Source of the DNA: an uncultured marine group I thaumarchaeote
Lineage (GTDB): Archaea; Thermoproteota; Nitrososphaeria; Nitrososphaerales; Nitrosopumilaceae
DNA length: 64,000 nucleotides
Direction of reading: 5' to 3'
Assembly: GCA_902514275.1 (NCBI GenBank)
Contig: CABXQD010000003.1
Coordinates: 1-64,000, forward strand
Shown here: piece by piece, positions 31,854 to 42,220 of the stretch
Layout of the letters: every line of letters starts with the position of its first letter
Numbering within the stretch: position 1 is the stretch's first letter
Made by a program: the position numbers and the translations under genes
Notes under the pieces: generated by a model
The model's input: the letters and a program-made list of their open reading frames with translations, nothing else
Told to the model about the DNA's origin: nothing
Database searches by the model: none

Positions 31854-32027
31854 CCTGTAAATATTTCACAAATCCTTAGCAAATCTTATAAAATATTGTT
31901 ATATGATCTAAATATTGAAATAAATTTCATAAAATATTGATAAATGATATAAAAATAATAAAAAATTAGAAAAATACTTGAAAAAATCACAAAAAAAGGT
32001 CAATTTGTGGACAAATCGTCCATTAGC

Positions 32028-32035
32028 CTTAAATA
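32028..32035 (+). promoter_or_regulatory. TATA-like element (CTTAAATA) of the S-layer-type gene
   Basis: AT-rich box about 30 nt upstream of ATG 32063, compatible with leaderless archaeal initiation. Confidence 0.5.
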
Positions 32036-32062
32036 CAAATTTTTGAGAAAAATATCAATAAC

Positions 32063-35000
32063 ATGAATAACGAAATAGGACGTAAATTAACTAGTCTTAC
32101 GCTAATGACAATAATGTTAGCTGGTGGTATGGTTATTGCCGCACCTTCAATGGTGCCAGAAGCCGCAGCCGCAGGCGCATTATATGTCTCCGCAGAAAAC
32201 GCAATGTTCAACAACCTCTTTGCAGGTGCAATGGTTCTTGAAATTATAGTCGTTGATCCAGCACGAGCTGATACCGACGAATCAGAAGGGGAACCTACTG
32301 TTTTAGTCGATAACATGCCTTTGAGATTGGCACAAGCTCTAGATGGTAATTGGTATGGTTATATTGCTGATAAAACAGCAATGGATGCACTCCATGATAT
32401 AACTACTGATCGATTAGCTTCAGGAACAGAAGCTTCAGCTTTTGAACTTGTTGCAAGCCACGCACATAGAACACATTCAGCATCAATGTTATACATTGAC
32501 ATTGCTGATGGCAGTGGTCTTGTCGACAACGCCCCAACATTGTCCAACTGGAATGCTACTGGAAACGGAGTATCAATCGGTTCAGGACAAACTGATTTGG
32601 GTGTTGATTGGCCATTCATTCAAGCCTTTGATTTCACACAAGGAGACTTTGACATTGTATTAGAGCAAGCCGGAGAAGATGAAGTTGTACGTATAGATCA
32701 CAACAACGAAGATCTAGACGATTATTCAAGTCTAACATTAGATAGAAGTGCTGCAACGCAAGGAGCAGAACTCTTCTTACTAATTAACGACCAACAACTA
32801 AACATCGATCCAACCGATGAAGATGTAATTATCTTTGATGTAAAGACTGATGGAACATCCGCCAGCAATGGTGTTGTATGGACCAACGGTACTATGCCAA
32901 CTAACTGGGTTGGAGGAATTAACGCCTTCACTTCACCAGCTAAAGTCCAAATGGACAGAGATGTACACGGATTCGGAGATAACGGTCTTTTGCTTATCAA
33001 CATTAACACAACCGGAGCAGATCAATTTGTATTAGAAAAAGATGGAGCTACTGAGGATGATGCACTAACTGCAACAACCACAGATTTCTTCCATTTAGTC
33101 TTCTATGAAGACGCTGATAATACAGGTACCTTCTCCAACGTTGATAACGATGATAACGCAAACTTGAACGTCAGAACAGCTGCTATTAGAGGAACAACTG
33201 CCACTCTCGATTATAACGATAGTGCACAATCATTTACTGTCGCAAATGACTTTGGTGTCATTGACATGGATGAAGCCTCTGTAGGAGATGAATGGAATTC
33301 CGGTGAGACGCTAGCAATAACATTAACAGATCAAGACTTAAACAAGAACACATGGCTCGATGAGGACTTGACCCTTGCTGATCCTTCTGGACAACAAGCA
33401 GGTTCTGACCTTATTCCTTCTATGCAAATCGGTTCACCATTAGTGCTAAAAGCTCCACCAACTGGAATGTCAACAATTGAAATTTCAGATTATGGAACTA
33501 ACGCAACTATCCAAGCATTCAGTAAAATTGGTATTGTAACATCTACCGTTTCTGATAATAATCACGCAGCCTCCTTAGCAATTCAACCAGGTAGTACAAT
33601 ATCTGAGTTAAGAGCTGCAATGGCTTCTGCTGATTATTCTTACATCAACTATGATGTAACAAGCTTGGTTAGTGCAGACGTAACTGCAGTAGGACTTTCT
33701 GATCAAAGTTCTGCAACTGTAGGTATGACTTCTGTAACTCCTACTGGTGATGGTAAACGTGGTATGGCTCTCATTGAGGGTCTAGTCACTGATGCAAATG
33801 GATTTGAAGATGACGAAGTATTCACTGTCAACTTTACAACCACTGCAGACATAACTGCTAACGATAGATTCTATGTAGATATCTTCACTTTCGGTGATGG
33901 TACTACTTTAGATGATAGAGTTAACAACGCCATCTACAGATTTGAATTAGAAGAAACTGATAACGACACTGCTACCTTTATTGGTGAAGTCGAATACGTT
34001 ATGTTAAATCAACTTAACGTAGACGAAGAATCCACCTTCTCAGGTATCACTCCAACATCTGATGATGTAGTAATCATTGTCCACGAGGACTTAACAGATG
34101 AGGACTCACCAAGAATCAACTATAACGACCTTGGTGCAGACGGTGTTATTACTCAAATTGCAGATCAAGTCGCAGCTCCATCACACAGTGGTGTAGTTTC
34201 ATTTGATTCTGACAATTACAAAAAAGCCGATACTGTTGTTGTAACTCTTGAAGATCAAGACCTTAACGTCGACTCTGATTTAATTGATGTTTACATCACC
34301 AAATCAGACGCTAAAGTCGGTAACTTAGGTACTGATCACCTTGTTGATATAACCTTTAACGACGAACAATGGCTAGAATTAGATGACCAAACCTTTACCT
34401 TGGTAGAGACTGGTACTGATTCTGGTATCTTTGTTGGTAGTTTCCAAGTTCCATCAACCTATGTAAATGGTGATGGAAATACAGTAACCACAACAGGAAC
34501 AGACATCGAGGTCAACTATAACGACCATCGTGATGCTTCTGGTGAAACAATTGAAACAGGTGCAGGTGCAGCAATTAATGCTAACACCGGTTCTGTAGCT
34601 TTTGATAGAACTGTTTACCCAGTTCCATATGGTACTGATACCGCTAACGGTCTTGGATTCAAATTACACTCAACCGCCGGTACTGGCGATCTAGATGCAG
34701 GTAATGTTGTAGTTCACGTCAGAGTAACTGACGCAGACTATGATACATCTGCAGCTGGTGAAGACCAAATTGCTGACGGTGTTGCATGGGGTAACAATGA
34801 ATATAGTTCCTCAGCAGATCACAGAGTTGTAATTAAAGTCGAAAGAGGCTCTAATGAAGCAATTATTTCCACACCTGGAAATAGTTCCACTCCATTAGTT
34901 GAAGTATCACCAGATTCTGGTGTATTCGAATATGATCAAAGCATTTCATTTACAGATGGACCAAGTACATCTTGTCCAACTGCATTTACTGCTCAATCCT

Positions 35001-36664
35001 TAACTGGATGTATATTACAAGGTGATATTATCACCGTAACATACAAAGATCTAACCGATGCTTCAGGCAAGACACAAACTGTTACTGATTCTGCTACTTT
35101 CGACCTTAGAAACGGTGTATTACAATCCGATAAATCTGTCTACTTAATTGGTTCAGATATGATCTTAACCTTAATTGAGCCAGACTTTGACCTTGATAAT
35201 GATGGCGCTGAATCACTTACCCTTGACTTAGTCGAGTGGGATAGTGATGCTGTTGAAACAACATTAGGTGGTAAGCAATTACCAACTTCTGATGATGCTT
35301 TAGCATTTGATCCAGAGCCTTCTGCATTTAGAGAAACAGGTGACTCTACTGGAATCTTCCAAGTAGTCATCGAAATTCCATCATCACTTGGTGGTAATGC
35401 TCTAGATAGAGGTGAGAAAATCGACTTAGAATACACTGACTGGGGTCCAGCCGGAGCTGACTATGTTGGACAAGAGGATGAAGATATTGGCTTAACTGTC
35501 TATACTTCAAACTTTGGTGCAACAATAGAACTTGACCAAAAAGTATACACATGGACTGACAAAGTCTACATCACAATTGTAGCCCCTGACCATAACATGG
35601 ACAGCGGATTTGTTGACGAGATCGGTAACACTGCTGATGACCCAATTAAGGTCTCAACCAGAGGTAACGAACTTGACAATTACAAACTCGTTGAATCAGG
35701 AGCTGACACCGGTATCTTTATCGGTGAAGTAACCCTCGCTGGTTTCCAATTTGATGCAGATGGTGACAGTTCTACCGGTACTTCTGGTAATGATATTACC
35801 GGAACTCCAAGCAGCTTAACTTCAACTCAATCCATCTCTACACAGACTGGACCAACTGAAGGTAAACTCGCAACTACTGATAATGATGGACTTACTGTCT
35901 CCTTTGAATTCTCAGAGGATGAAACAGTTGTAGGTTCAGCACTAATCAGATGGAACATCGGTGAGGTACAATGGCTCGAGGCCAGCTATCCAGCAAGCGG
36001 AACAGGTGTTGTAAGAGTAATTGACGCAGATATGAACTTAAACCCAGAGGCAATCGACAACTTCGCAGTTGACGCTTGGTCTGACTCCGATGCCGGAGGT
36101 ATTGACCTTACTGTAACTGAGACTAATGAGGCTACTGGAATCTTCGAAGGAATAGTATTCTTTACTACTTCTAACGATTCTTCCGGACACAGACTCAGAG
36201 TCGCAGAAGGTGACACAGTCACCGCAGAATATGAGGACAATACACTACCTGATCCATATACTACTGCAGATGAACTTGATATCACAGCCACATCACTAAT
36301 CGGTACTGTTGTACCACCTCTCGAGAGAGCACCAGCTGCTAACTTGAGAACCGTTGATGCATTCGGTAACAGTCTAAACGCTGTTAGCGTAGATCAACAA
36401 GTACAACTAACTGCTGACTTAGCAAATGGTCAAGATAGAGAGCAATCATTCGCATACTTGGTACAAGTTCAGGACGGTGACGGTGTAACAGTCTCCCTCG
36501 CATGGATTACCGGTTCATTATCTAGTGGTCAATCATTCAGCCCTGCATTATCATGGATTCCAACCGAAAGTGGTAGCTACACAGCAACTGCATTCGTATG
36601 GGAATCAGTAGATAATCCAACGGCATTATCACCACCAGTTAGTACAACAATAAGCGTACAGTAA
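32063..36664 (+). CDS. Large secreted S-layer-type protein (1533 aa)
   Basis: Signal peptide LTLMTIMLAGGMVIAAPSMVPEAAAA; acidic, repeated beta-domain phrases (ETGTDSGIFVGSFQ, ESGADTGIFIGEVT, ETNEATGIFEGIV); C-rich codon use compared with neighbours. Confidence 0.85.
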   Translation: MNNEIGRKLTSLTLMTIMLAGGMVIAAPSMVPEAAAAGALYVSAENAMFNNLFAGAMVLEIIVVDPARADTDESEGEPTVLVDNMPLRLAQALDGNWYGYIADKTAMDALHDITTDRLASGTEASAFELVASHAHRTHSASMLYIDIADGSGLVDNAPTLSNWNATGNGVSIGSGQTDLGVDWPFIQAFDFTQGDFDIVLEQAGEDEVVRIDHNNEDLDDYSSLTLDRSAATQGAELFLLINDQQLNIDPTDEDVIIFDVKTDGTSASNGVVWTNGTMPTNWVGGINAFTSPAKVQMDRDVHGFGDNGLLLININTTGADQFVLEKDGATEDDALTATTTDFFHLVFYEDADNTGTFSNVDNDDNANLNVRTAAIRGTTATLDYNDSAQSFTVANDFGVIDMDEASVGDEWNSGETLAITLTDQDLNKNTWLDEDLTLADPSGQQAGSDLIPSMQIGSPLVLKAPPTGMSTIEISDYGTNATIQAFSKIGIVTSTVSDNNHAASLAIQPGSTISELRAAMASADYSYINYDVTSLVSADVTAVGLSDQSSATVGMTSVTPTGDGKRGMALIEGLVTDANGFEDDEVFTVNFTTTADITANDRFYVDIFTFGDGTTLDDRVNNAIYRFELEETDNDTATFIGEVEYVMLNQLNVDEESTFSGITPTSDDVVIIVHEDLTDEDSPRINYNDLGADGVITQIADQVAAPSHSGVVSFDSDNYKKADTVVVTLEDQDLNVDSDLIDVYITKSDAKVGNLGTDHLVDITFNDEQWLELDDQTFTLVETGTDSGIFVGSFQVPSTYVNGDGNTVTTTGTDIEVNYNDHRDASGETIETGAGAAINANTGSVAFDRTVYPVPYGTDTANGLGFKLHSTAGTGDLDAGNVVVHVRVTDADYDTSAAGEDQIADGVAWGNNEYSSSADHRVVIKVERGSNEAIISTPGNSSTPLVEVSPDSGVFEYDQSISFTDGPSTSCPTAFTAQSLTGCILQGDIITVTYKDLTDASGKTQTVTDSATFDLRNGVLQSDKSVYLIGSDMILTLIEPDFDLDNDGAESLTLDLVEWDSDAVETTLGGKQLPTSDDALAFDPEPSAFRETGDSTGIFQVVIEIPSSLGGNALDRGEKIDLEYTDWGPAGADYVGQEDEDIGLTVYTSNFGATIELDQKVYTWTDKVYITIVAPDHNMDSGFVDEIGNTADDPIKVSTRGNELDNYKLVESGADTGIFIGEVTLAGFQFDADGDSSTGTSGNDITGTPSSLTSTQSISTQTGPTEGKLATTDNDGLTVSFEFSEDETVVGSALIRWNIGEVQWLEASYPASGTGVVRVIDADMNLNPEAIDNFAVDAWSDSDAGGIDLTVTETNEATGIFEGIVFFTTSNDSSGHRLRVAEGDTVTAEYEDNTLPDPYTTADELDITATSLIGTVVPPLERAPAANLRTVDAFGNSLNAVSVDQQVQLTADLANGQDREQSFAYLVQVQDGDGVTVSLAWITGSLSSGQSFSPALSWIPTESGSYTATAFVWESVDNPTALSPPVSTTISVQ

Positions 36665-36675
36665 GATAACTAGTT

Positions 36676-36702
36676 CTAATTTTCCTTTTTTTCTTTTTTT
36701 TA
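36676..36702 (+). terminator. Pyrimidine/T-rich archaeal-type terminator after the S-layer-type gene
   Basis: ctaattttcctttttttcttttttttaa shortly after the stop codon. Confidence 0.55.
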
Positions 36703-36774
36703 ATACCTCTTAACGAAAGTTATGCACAATTTTTTCACAAGTAATATCTAGGAGTAGATTAGCAATAAATTAAA

Positions 36775-37743
36775 ATGAAATCTATTATTTTATTTTCAAT
36801 TTTATTTCTAATTATATTATTTCCAATTCAAGATTCATTTTCAGAATTAGAACTTTCAACAAATAGTAAAGTGTATTCTCCTGAACATACATTACAAGTT
36901 TATGGAAATGGATTACCTGGAGAAAATTTAATTTTAAGATTATTTGCACCTGATGAATCTATTACAAAATTTGAACAAATTCAAACAAATCCTGATGGCA
37001 CTTTTAATCATCAACTATTAACTTGGCCACAACCATCATCTAGCGTTCCTTACGGTACTTATGTTGTTGAAGTATTAAGTACTGAACAAAATGGATTATC
37101 TAAAAAAATTGATATTAAATTTTCATCAACAACAGAACTAATGTCTGTTGCAGTAGAAAGACAAATTGATACAGTTGTATTTGCACCAGAAACTGGTGCA
37201 CTTGATCAATCTTTTCGTGTATTTATTCAGACTACACGTGATGGTTTAAACATTGGAAATGATCCTACTACTCTTCTTGGAAATTCTATGATTCATTTAC
37301 CTGATGGTTCGTCATTATCTCTAAAAAATTATTTTAAGACACTATATGCTGGAGTATATTATTTTGATTTTACACCTAATCAAGAAGGAACTCATGTTTT
37401 CCAAATTTCTGTTTTTAATGAAGGTGTTACATCAAAAGGCTTTGCAGCAACTCATGTGTTGAGCCAAGATCTTGGTGGAATAAATAAACAGATTATCAAA
37501 CTAAATTCAATTTTAGATGAAACCTCTGATGAACTTAATACATTGAAATCTGAAATTAGTGGATTTGATAATACTTTGTTAACTGCAAGTGAAAAAATAG
37601 ACAAAAGTACTGGAACTATTTCAAATTCTGTTGAATCAATTAGTGAAGCATCTTCACAACTTAATTCTTTATTATTCCCAATAATAGCATCTATTGGATT
37701 AATTGTAGCATTACAAATTACAATTATTGCTAGAAGAAGATAA
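36775..37743 (+). CDS. Secreted protein with C-terminal TM anchor and coiled-coil region
   Basis: Signal IILFSILFLIILFPIQDSFS; C-terminal LLFPIIASIGLIVALQITIIARRR. Confidence 0.75.
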   Translation: MKSIILFSILFLIILFPIQDSFSELELSTNSKVYSPEHTLQVYGNGLPGENLILRLFAPDESITKFEQIQTNPDGTFNHQLLTWPQPSSSVPYGTYVVEVLSTEQNGLSKKIDIKFSSTTELMSVAVERQIDTVVFAPETGALDQSFRVFIQTTRDGLNIGNDPTTLLGNSMIHLPDGSSLSLKNYFKTLYAGVYYFDFTPNQEGTHVFQISVFNEGVTSKGFAATHVLSQDLGGINKQIIKLNSILDETSDELNTLKSEISGFDNTLLTASEKIDKSTGTISNSVESISEASSQLNSLLFPIIASIGLIVALQITIIARRR

Positions 37744-37761
37744 TTATAATTATGAATTAAA

Positions 37762-40700
37762 ATGACATTTAATATGCCTAAAATGGCAATTTTCTTTTCT
37801 TTACTACTCCTATCATCTACAATAACACATTCCTATGCATACAGTATTGAGGAATTAGAATTATCAGATAATCCTCAAAATTCTATTGTTTTTAGTTCTG
37901 ATATAATTAAGATTAATCCCAATTTTTTAGTTGAAAATGATTTTAAGAGATATTTGGTATTTGGAACTAATTTAGAGCAAAATAATATTTTAAAAAATAA
38001 TTCATTATATCATATTACATCTGATCATGGATTTTTTTCTGTATCTGTTCTTTCTGAAAAGAATGCATCAAGTCTTATTTCTCAAGGTTATAATGTAATT
38101 GAAGATTCTAAATTGGATTTTCATTCATCAGATAAAGTAATTCCTGATGTTTCAAGAATTGGTGAAATTACTGGTTCCACAAACGTAAAAAAACAATATG
38201 GTGCAACAGGTAAAGATATTGTTATTGCAATTGTAGATACTGGAGTTGATTTTTCAAATCCCGATATTCAACATTCTCTTGCTCGTGATAAATCAAATCA
38301 TCCTTTGATGCTTGATCCAGATGGTCAGGGAATAATTTTAACAAATTCTACTTTTCATGCTAATATTAGTAAATATGATGTGATTCAAAATTATACTAAA
38401 TCTCTTCCTGAAAATGCAACTTCTTCTGTTTATTTAACTCGAGATGGAGCATTTCTTAATTTGTCTCAAGGCGGGGATGGAACAACAATTCAAGTCTATA
38501 ATTCCCTATTCCCTCAATTTGGTAATTCTATAATTTTTAATGGAACTTTATCTAATGATATGAAAATTGGAGATAGCCATCGAGATTTTATTAAATCAAA
38601 AAGTGGAATATATCATTTTGGTGTAATGTATCAAGGCGCACTACAAGTATCTTCTAAAATTCAAGTAGTTCCTGTATTGGTAGTTGACTCCTCAGTTTCA
38701 GGTGTTTATGATACTGTTATTCCTGATCTTAGTACTTCATGGGATGATTACACTAAAGATAATTCAAAAAATAATAAAAAACCTGATTATGATTTTGATT
38801 TTACTGATGAAACACCAATTCAATTAGGTAGTGGAAATGAATTTTTAGTTTTTGATTCAAATGATGATGGAAAAAATGATTTTAGTGCTGGAACTATTGG
38901 TGCACAAGTTTTAGATGTTTATGGTGTTATTAAAAATAATTCTACTGAAATTAATGATTCTCTAAATGCAATTAATGGAACATTATTACCTGCATTAGAT
39001 TCTGACGGTAATTTTTTTGGTGTAATGACAGATTTTATGGGCCATGGTACAGCAAGTGCAGCAAGTATAACTTCACGTGGTCATGAATCTTATGATATTT
39101 ACAATAACACAAAAAAATATTCTATAATTGGTGTTGCACCTGATGCAAAAATTTTACCTGTAAAAGCTTTATGGTTTGGTGATACTGTATACGGCTGGTT
39201 GTGGTCCGCAGGATTTGAAAATAATGATCATGATTGGAAATTTTCAGGTAAACCAAAAGCAGATATCATTTCTAATAGTTGGGGCATTTCTAATTTTCCT
39301 ACTTTTAATTCCTCTCCTGGTATGGATGTTTTATCGTTAATTCTTAGTGCATTATCTACTCCTCATTCTTTTAATGATGACTATCCTGGTGTTACAATTG
39401 TTTCAAGTGCTGGAAATTCTGGACATGGATATGGTACAATTGGTTTACCTAACGCTTCACCGTTTGGAATTTCCGTTGGTGCTACTACTAACAATGTGTT
39501 TGTTGGATATGGTCCATTCAAAGATCAGCCACGATTTGGAAATAATACAGTTCATTATAATCACATAGTTGATTTTTCTAGTAGAGGACCCAGCTCTATT
39601 GGTGATCCTAAACCTGATATTGTGAGTATTGGTGCACATGGATTTACTCCATCAAATGTTTTAAAATCTGAAAAAGATTCTAAGGATGAATCTTTTTCAT
39701 TATTTGGTGGAACTAGTATGGCAGCACCATTAGTTTCAGGAAGTGCCGCAATTCTGATTGAAGAAATGAAAAAACAATTTCAAGATTATGATTCATTTGC
39801 TATTAAAAATATTTTAATGTCAACTGCAACTGATTTACAAAATGATCCATTTGTCCAAGGATCTGGATTGGCAAATATTGAATCTGCTTTAGATTATGTT
39901 CATGGTAACAATGGTGTTTTCATAGTCTATAATGATTCATCATACAATAATTTAAAAAAAATTCTAAATCCTGCAATTCTGAACTTGAATGCTACTGAAA
40001 TTGGATTTGAAAAATTTCAATTTTCTTCTAAATCCTTTCCTATGACTAGTTGGTTTGCTGGACAACTATCACCTGGAGATAGGACTACAACTACATTCAC
40101 AATTGAAAATCCTTCTAATCAAACACTTACAATAAATTTGGAACCAAAAAATATTTCATTGATTAAACAAACTCACTTTAACTCTACTACAATTGTACGA
40201 CAACATGATTCAATCCTTAACAAAACTGATACTTTTATTCCAAATTATGTAAAATTATCTGATATTAAAGATAATTCTAACTTGCATGACTATTTTGATG
40301 ATGAAAATTCAATTCCTGACGAATCCTCTTTAATGGTATTAAATGTGAATTTTCCATTTGATCAATTTATGAATAACACTGCTGATGTTTATGCTGATGA
40401 TTTAAAAATTTCTTCATTATATCTTTATGATTGGCTTGATAACAATGATGATTCGGAAATCACATCTGATGAGTTGTCTATGGTTAATAGAGGAGGATCA
40501 TGGGGTACAGTTCAAGAATTACGTATTTCAGAACCAAATGAAAAATTTAATGGTACTCCATTAGTTGGAGTGTATCCTGTTCCAACAACATTTTCTTATT
40601 GGTTAGGTAATACAAAACAAAATTCTACTTCTATGGATTATACTTTATCTGCAAGTTATTATCAGAAAAACAATTGGCCTGTATTGTGGCTTGACTCTAA

Positions 40701-41568
40701 TATCATTAATGTTCCACCAAAAACAACTACTAATGTTGATGTAACTTTAGTTGTCCCTGATAATTTACAAACTGGTGTATATCAAGGATTTTTAAATTTT
40801 CAAGGAGATCAACATTCTGTTAATGCACCTGTTTCTTTTGTAGTTAAACAACCAATAATTGAAAATGACACTCAACTTTTGATTCAAGGTTCATCAAGTA
40901 ATGATGTGCTTTATGGAAATGGATATACGAAAGGTGGATTTGATATGTCTAATCGATACATGGCTGGTGATTGGAGACAATATTATTTTGATATTCAAAA
41001 TGAATCTATTAACACTGGAATGATTGAACTTTCATGGGAATCTGATAATACAAATCTTGCATTATTTGTAATCGATCCATCTGGAAAAATAATTCAAACA
41101 AATGTTCCTTCTGGAGTTTTTGGTCATTTTCTTGGATGGCCATCACTTGATTGGTTGGGTAATTCAATTTTTAGTCAGGGTGGTGGATTTTTTCCAGTAA
41201 AAAATAAAGATGACACTTCAACTTTGCTATACATTCCAATTAACCAAACTGGTACTTACACACTTTTAACACATTCAACTTTGTTTGGAGGTATCTCTGT
41301 TACTGAACCAATAACTCTTGCAGCAAAGTTCACAAATATTTCAAATAACCCTGTCATTGATTCTGAATTAAAACCTCAAAATATTGATGATAAAGAATTT
41401 GAGGAAATATCTAAAAATCAAACTTCATTGATTTCAAATAATGATACACTGAAATCTTTTGAAAATGAACCTGATCCGGGATTTGATATTGGACTTTTAC
41501 TAGGAATTACTATTGGAGTTGCGATCGGAATATCTTTCATATTCATTATTAGGCAAAAAAACACTTGA
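37762..41568 (+). CDS. Large S8 (subtilisin-like) secreted serine protease, C-terminally membrane anchored
   Basis: Catalytic triad contexts IVIAIVDTGVDFSNPDI (D), MGHGTASAASI (H), FGGTSMAAPLVSGSAA (S); C-terminal TM. Confidence 0.92.
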   Translation: MTFNMPKMAIFFSLLLLSSTITHSYAYSIEELELSDNPQNSIVFSSDIIKINPNFLVENDFKRYLVFGTNLEQNNILKNNSLYHITSDHGFFSVSVLSEKNASSLISQGYNVIEDSKLDFHSSDKVIPDVSRIGEITGSTNVKKQYGATGKDIVIAIVDTGVDFSNPDIQHSLARDKSNHPLMLDPDGQGIILTNSTFHANISKYDVIQNYTKSLPENATSSVYLTRDGAFLNLSQGGDGTTIQVYNSLFPQFGNSIIFNGTLSNDMKIGDSHRDFIKSKSGIYHFGVMYQGALQVSSKIQVVPVLVVDSSVSGVYDTVIPDLSTSWDDYTKDNSKNNKKPDYDFDFTDETPIQLGSGNEFLVFDSNDDGKNDFSAGTIGAQVLDVYGVIKNNSTEINDSLNAINGTLLPALDSDGNFFGVMTDFMGHGTASAASITSRGHESYDIYNNTKKYSIIGVAPDAKILPVKALWFGDTVYGWLWSAGFENNDHDWKFSGKPKADIISNSWGISNFPTFNSSPGMDVLSLILSALSTPHSFNDDYPGVTIVSSAGNSGHGYGTIGLPNASPFGISVGATTNNVFVGYGPFKDQPRFGNNTVHYNHIVDFSSRGPSSIGDPKPDIVSIGAHGFTPSNVLKSEKDSKDESFSLFGGTSMAAPLVSGSAAILIEEMKKQFQDYDSFAIKNILMSTATDLQNDPFVQGSGLANIESALDYVHGNNGVFIVYNDSSYNNLKKILNPAILNLNATEIGFEKFQFSSKSFPMTSWFAGQLSPGDRTTTTFTIENPSNQTLTINLEPKNISLIKQTHFNSTTIVRQHDSILNKTDTFIPNYVKLSDIKDNSNLHDYFDDENSIPDESSLMVLNVNFPFDQFMNNTADVYADDLKISSLYLYDWLDNNDDSEITSDELSMVNRGGSWGTVQELRISEPNEKFNGTPLVGVYPVPTTFSYWLGNTKQNSTSMDYTLSASYYQKNNWPVLWLDSNIINVPPKTTTNVDVTLVVPDNLQTGVYQGFLNFQGDQHSVNAPVSFVVKQPIIENDTQLLIQGSSSNDVLYGNGYTKGGFDMSNRYMAGDWRQYYFDIQNESINTGMIELSWESDNTNLALFVIDPSGKIIQTNVPSGVFGHFLGWPSLDWLGNSIFSQGGGFFPVKNKDDTSTLLYIPINQTGTYTLLTHSTLFGGISVTEPITLAAKFTNISNNPVIDSELKPQNIDDKEFEEISKNQTSLISNNDTLKSFENEPDPGFDIGLLLGITIGVAIGISFIFIIRQKNT

Positions 41569-41614
41569 ATTTCAAACAAGGTTTATAACCAATTTGTCGA
41601 GTAATTCAGCTTGA

Positions 41615-42220
41615 ATGTCAGAGGTTGGGACAAAAAAATCTGATGGGTTATCCCGCAGAGATTTTCTAAGATTAATGGGTGCCGCAGGAACAGGCTTAGC
41701 TTTTGCTCCGTTTATCCCATTTGGTGACTTTATGCCCAATCCAAATCAGGCATCATTAGAAAAAGTCCCAGTAATTTTACCTGATGGAACTCAAGCAAAT
41801 ATGAATACTTTTGAAATTAATTCAGCACAAGTCATAACATATCCTTCAACTGGTGATGCTGCACTTGATGCAGAAGCATTTCGTAAATGGCAATTCATTA
41901 GACTTCCTGAAGAACTAGGTGGTGCAAAAACTGACACAACTAGTATTCGTGCATATAGTATGATCTGTCTTCATCTTTGGTGCTTATGGAAGTATTGGCC
42001 TGATGATGGAAGAAAAAGAGGCGAATGTCCTTGTCATGGAAGTATGTATGATCCTGCAACTGGAACTGCATTTGTTGGACCTGCATCAGTACAAGCTGCA
42101 CCATCTAATACCTTGCCGCAATTAACTTTGGAAATTGATTCTGATGGATTTGTATTTATCTTACCGCCTAAATTTGACGCAAATAGTAATGGAGTAATTG
42201 GATATGGCCGTTTCACTTAG
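41615..42220 (+). CDS. Rieske iron-sulfur protein with TAT signal
   Basis: TAT motif SRRDFLRLMGAAG; CLHLWC...CPCHGS cluster ligands. Confidence 0.92.
   Translation: MSEVGTKKSDGLSRRDFLRLMGAAGTGLAFAPFIPFGDFMPNPNQASLEKVPVILPDGTQANMNTFEINSAQVITYPSTGDAALDAEAFRKWQFIRLPEELGGAKTDTTSIRAYSMICLHLWCLWKYWPDDGRKRGECPCHGSMYDPATGTAFVGPASVQAAPSNTLPQLTLEIDSDGFVFILPPKFDANSNGVIGYGRFT

Noticed and set aside
32359-36291. Several minus-strand ORFs inside the S-layer-type gene (32359, 32722, 35140, 35986)
   Set aside because: Shadow ORFs from the biased codon use of the plus-strand gene; no recognisable domains or promoters.
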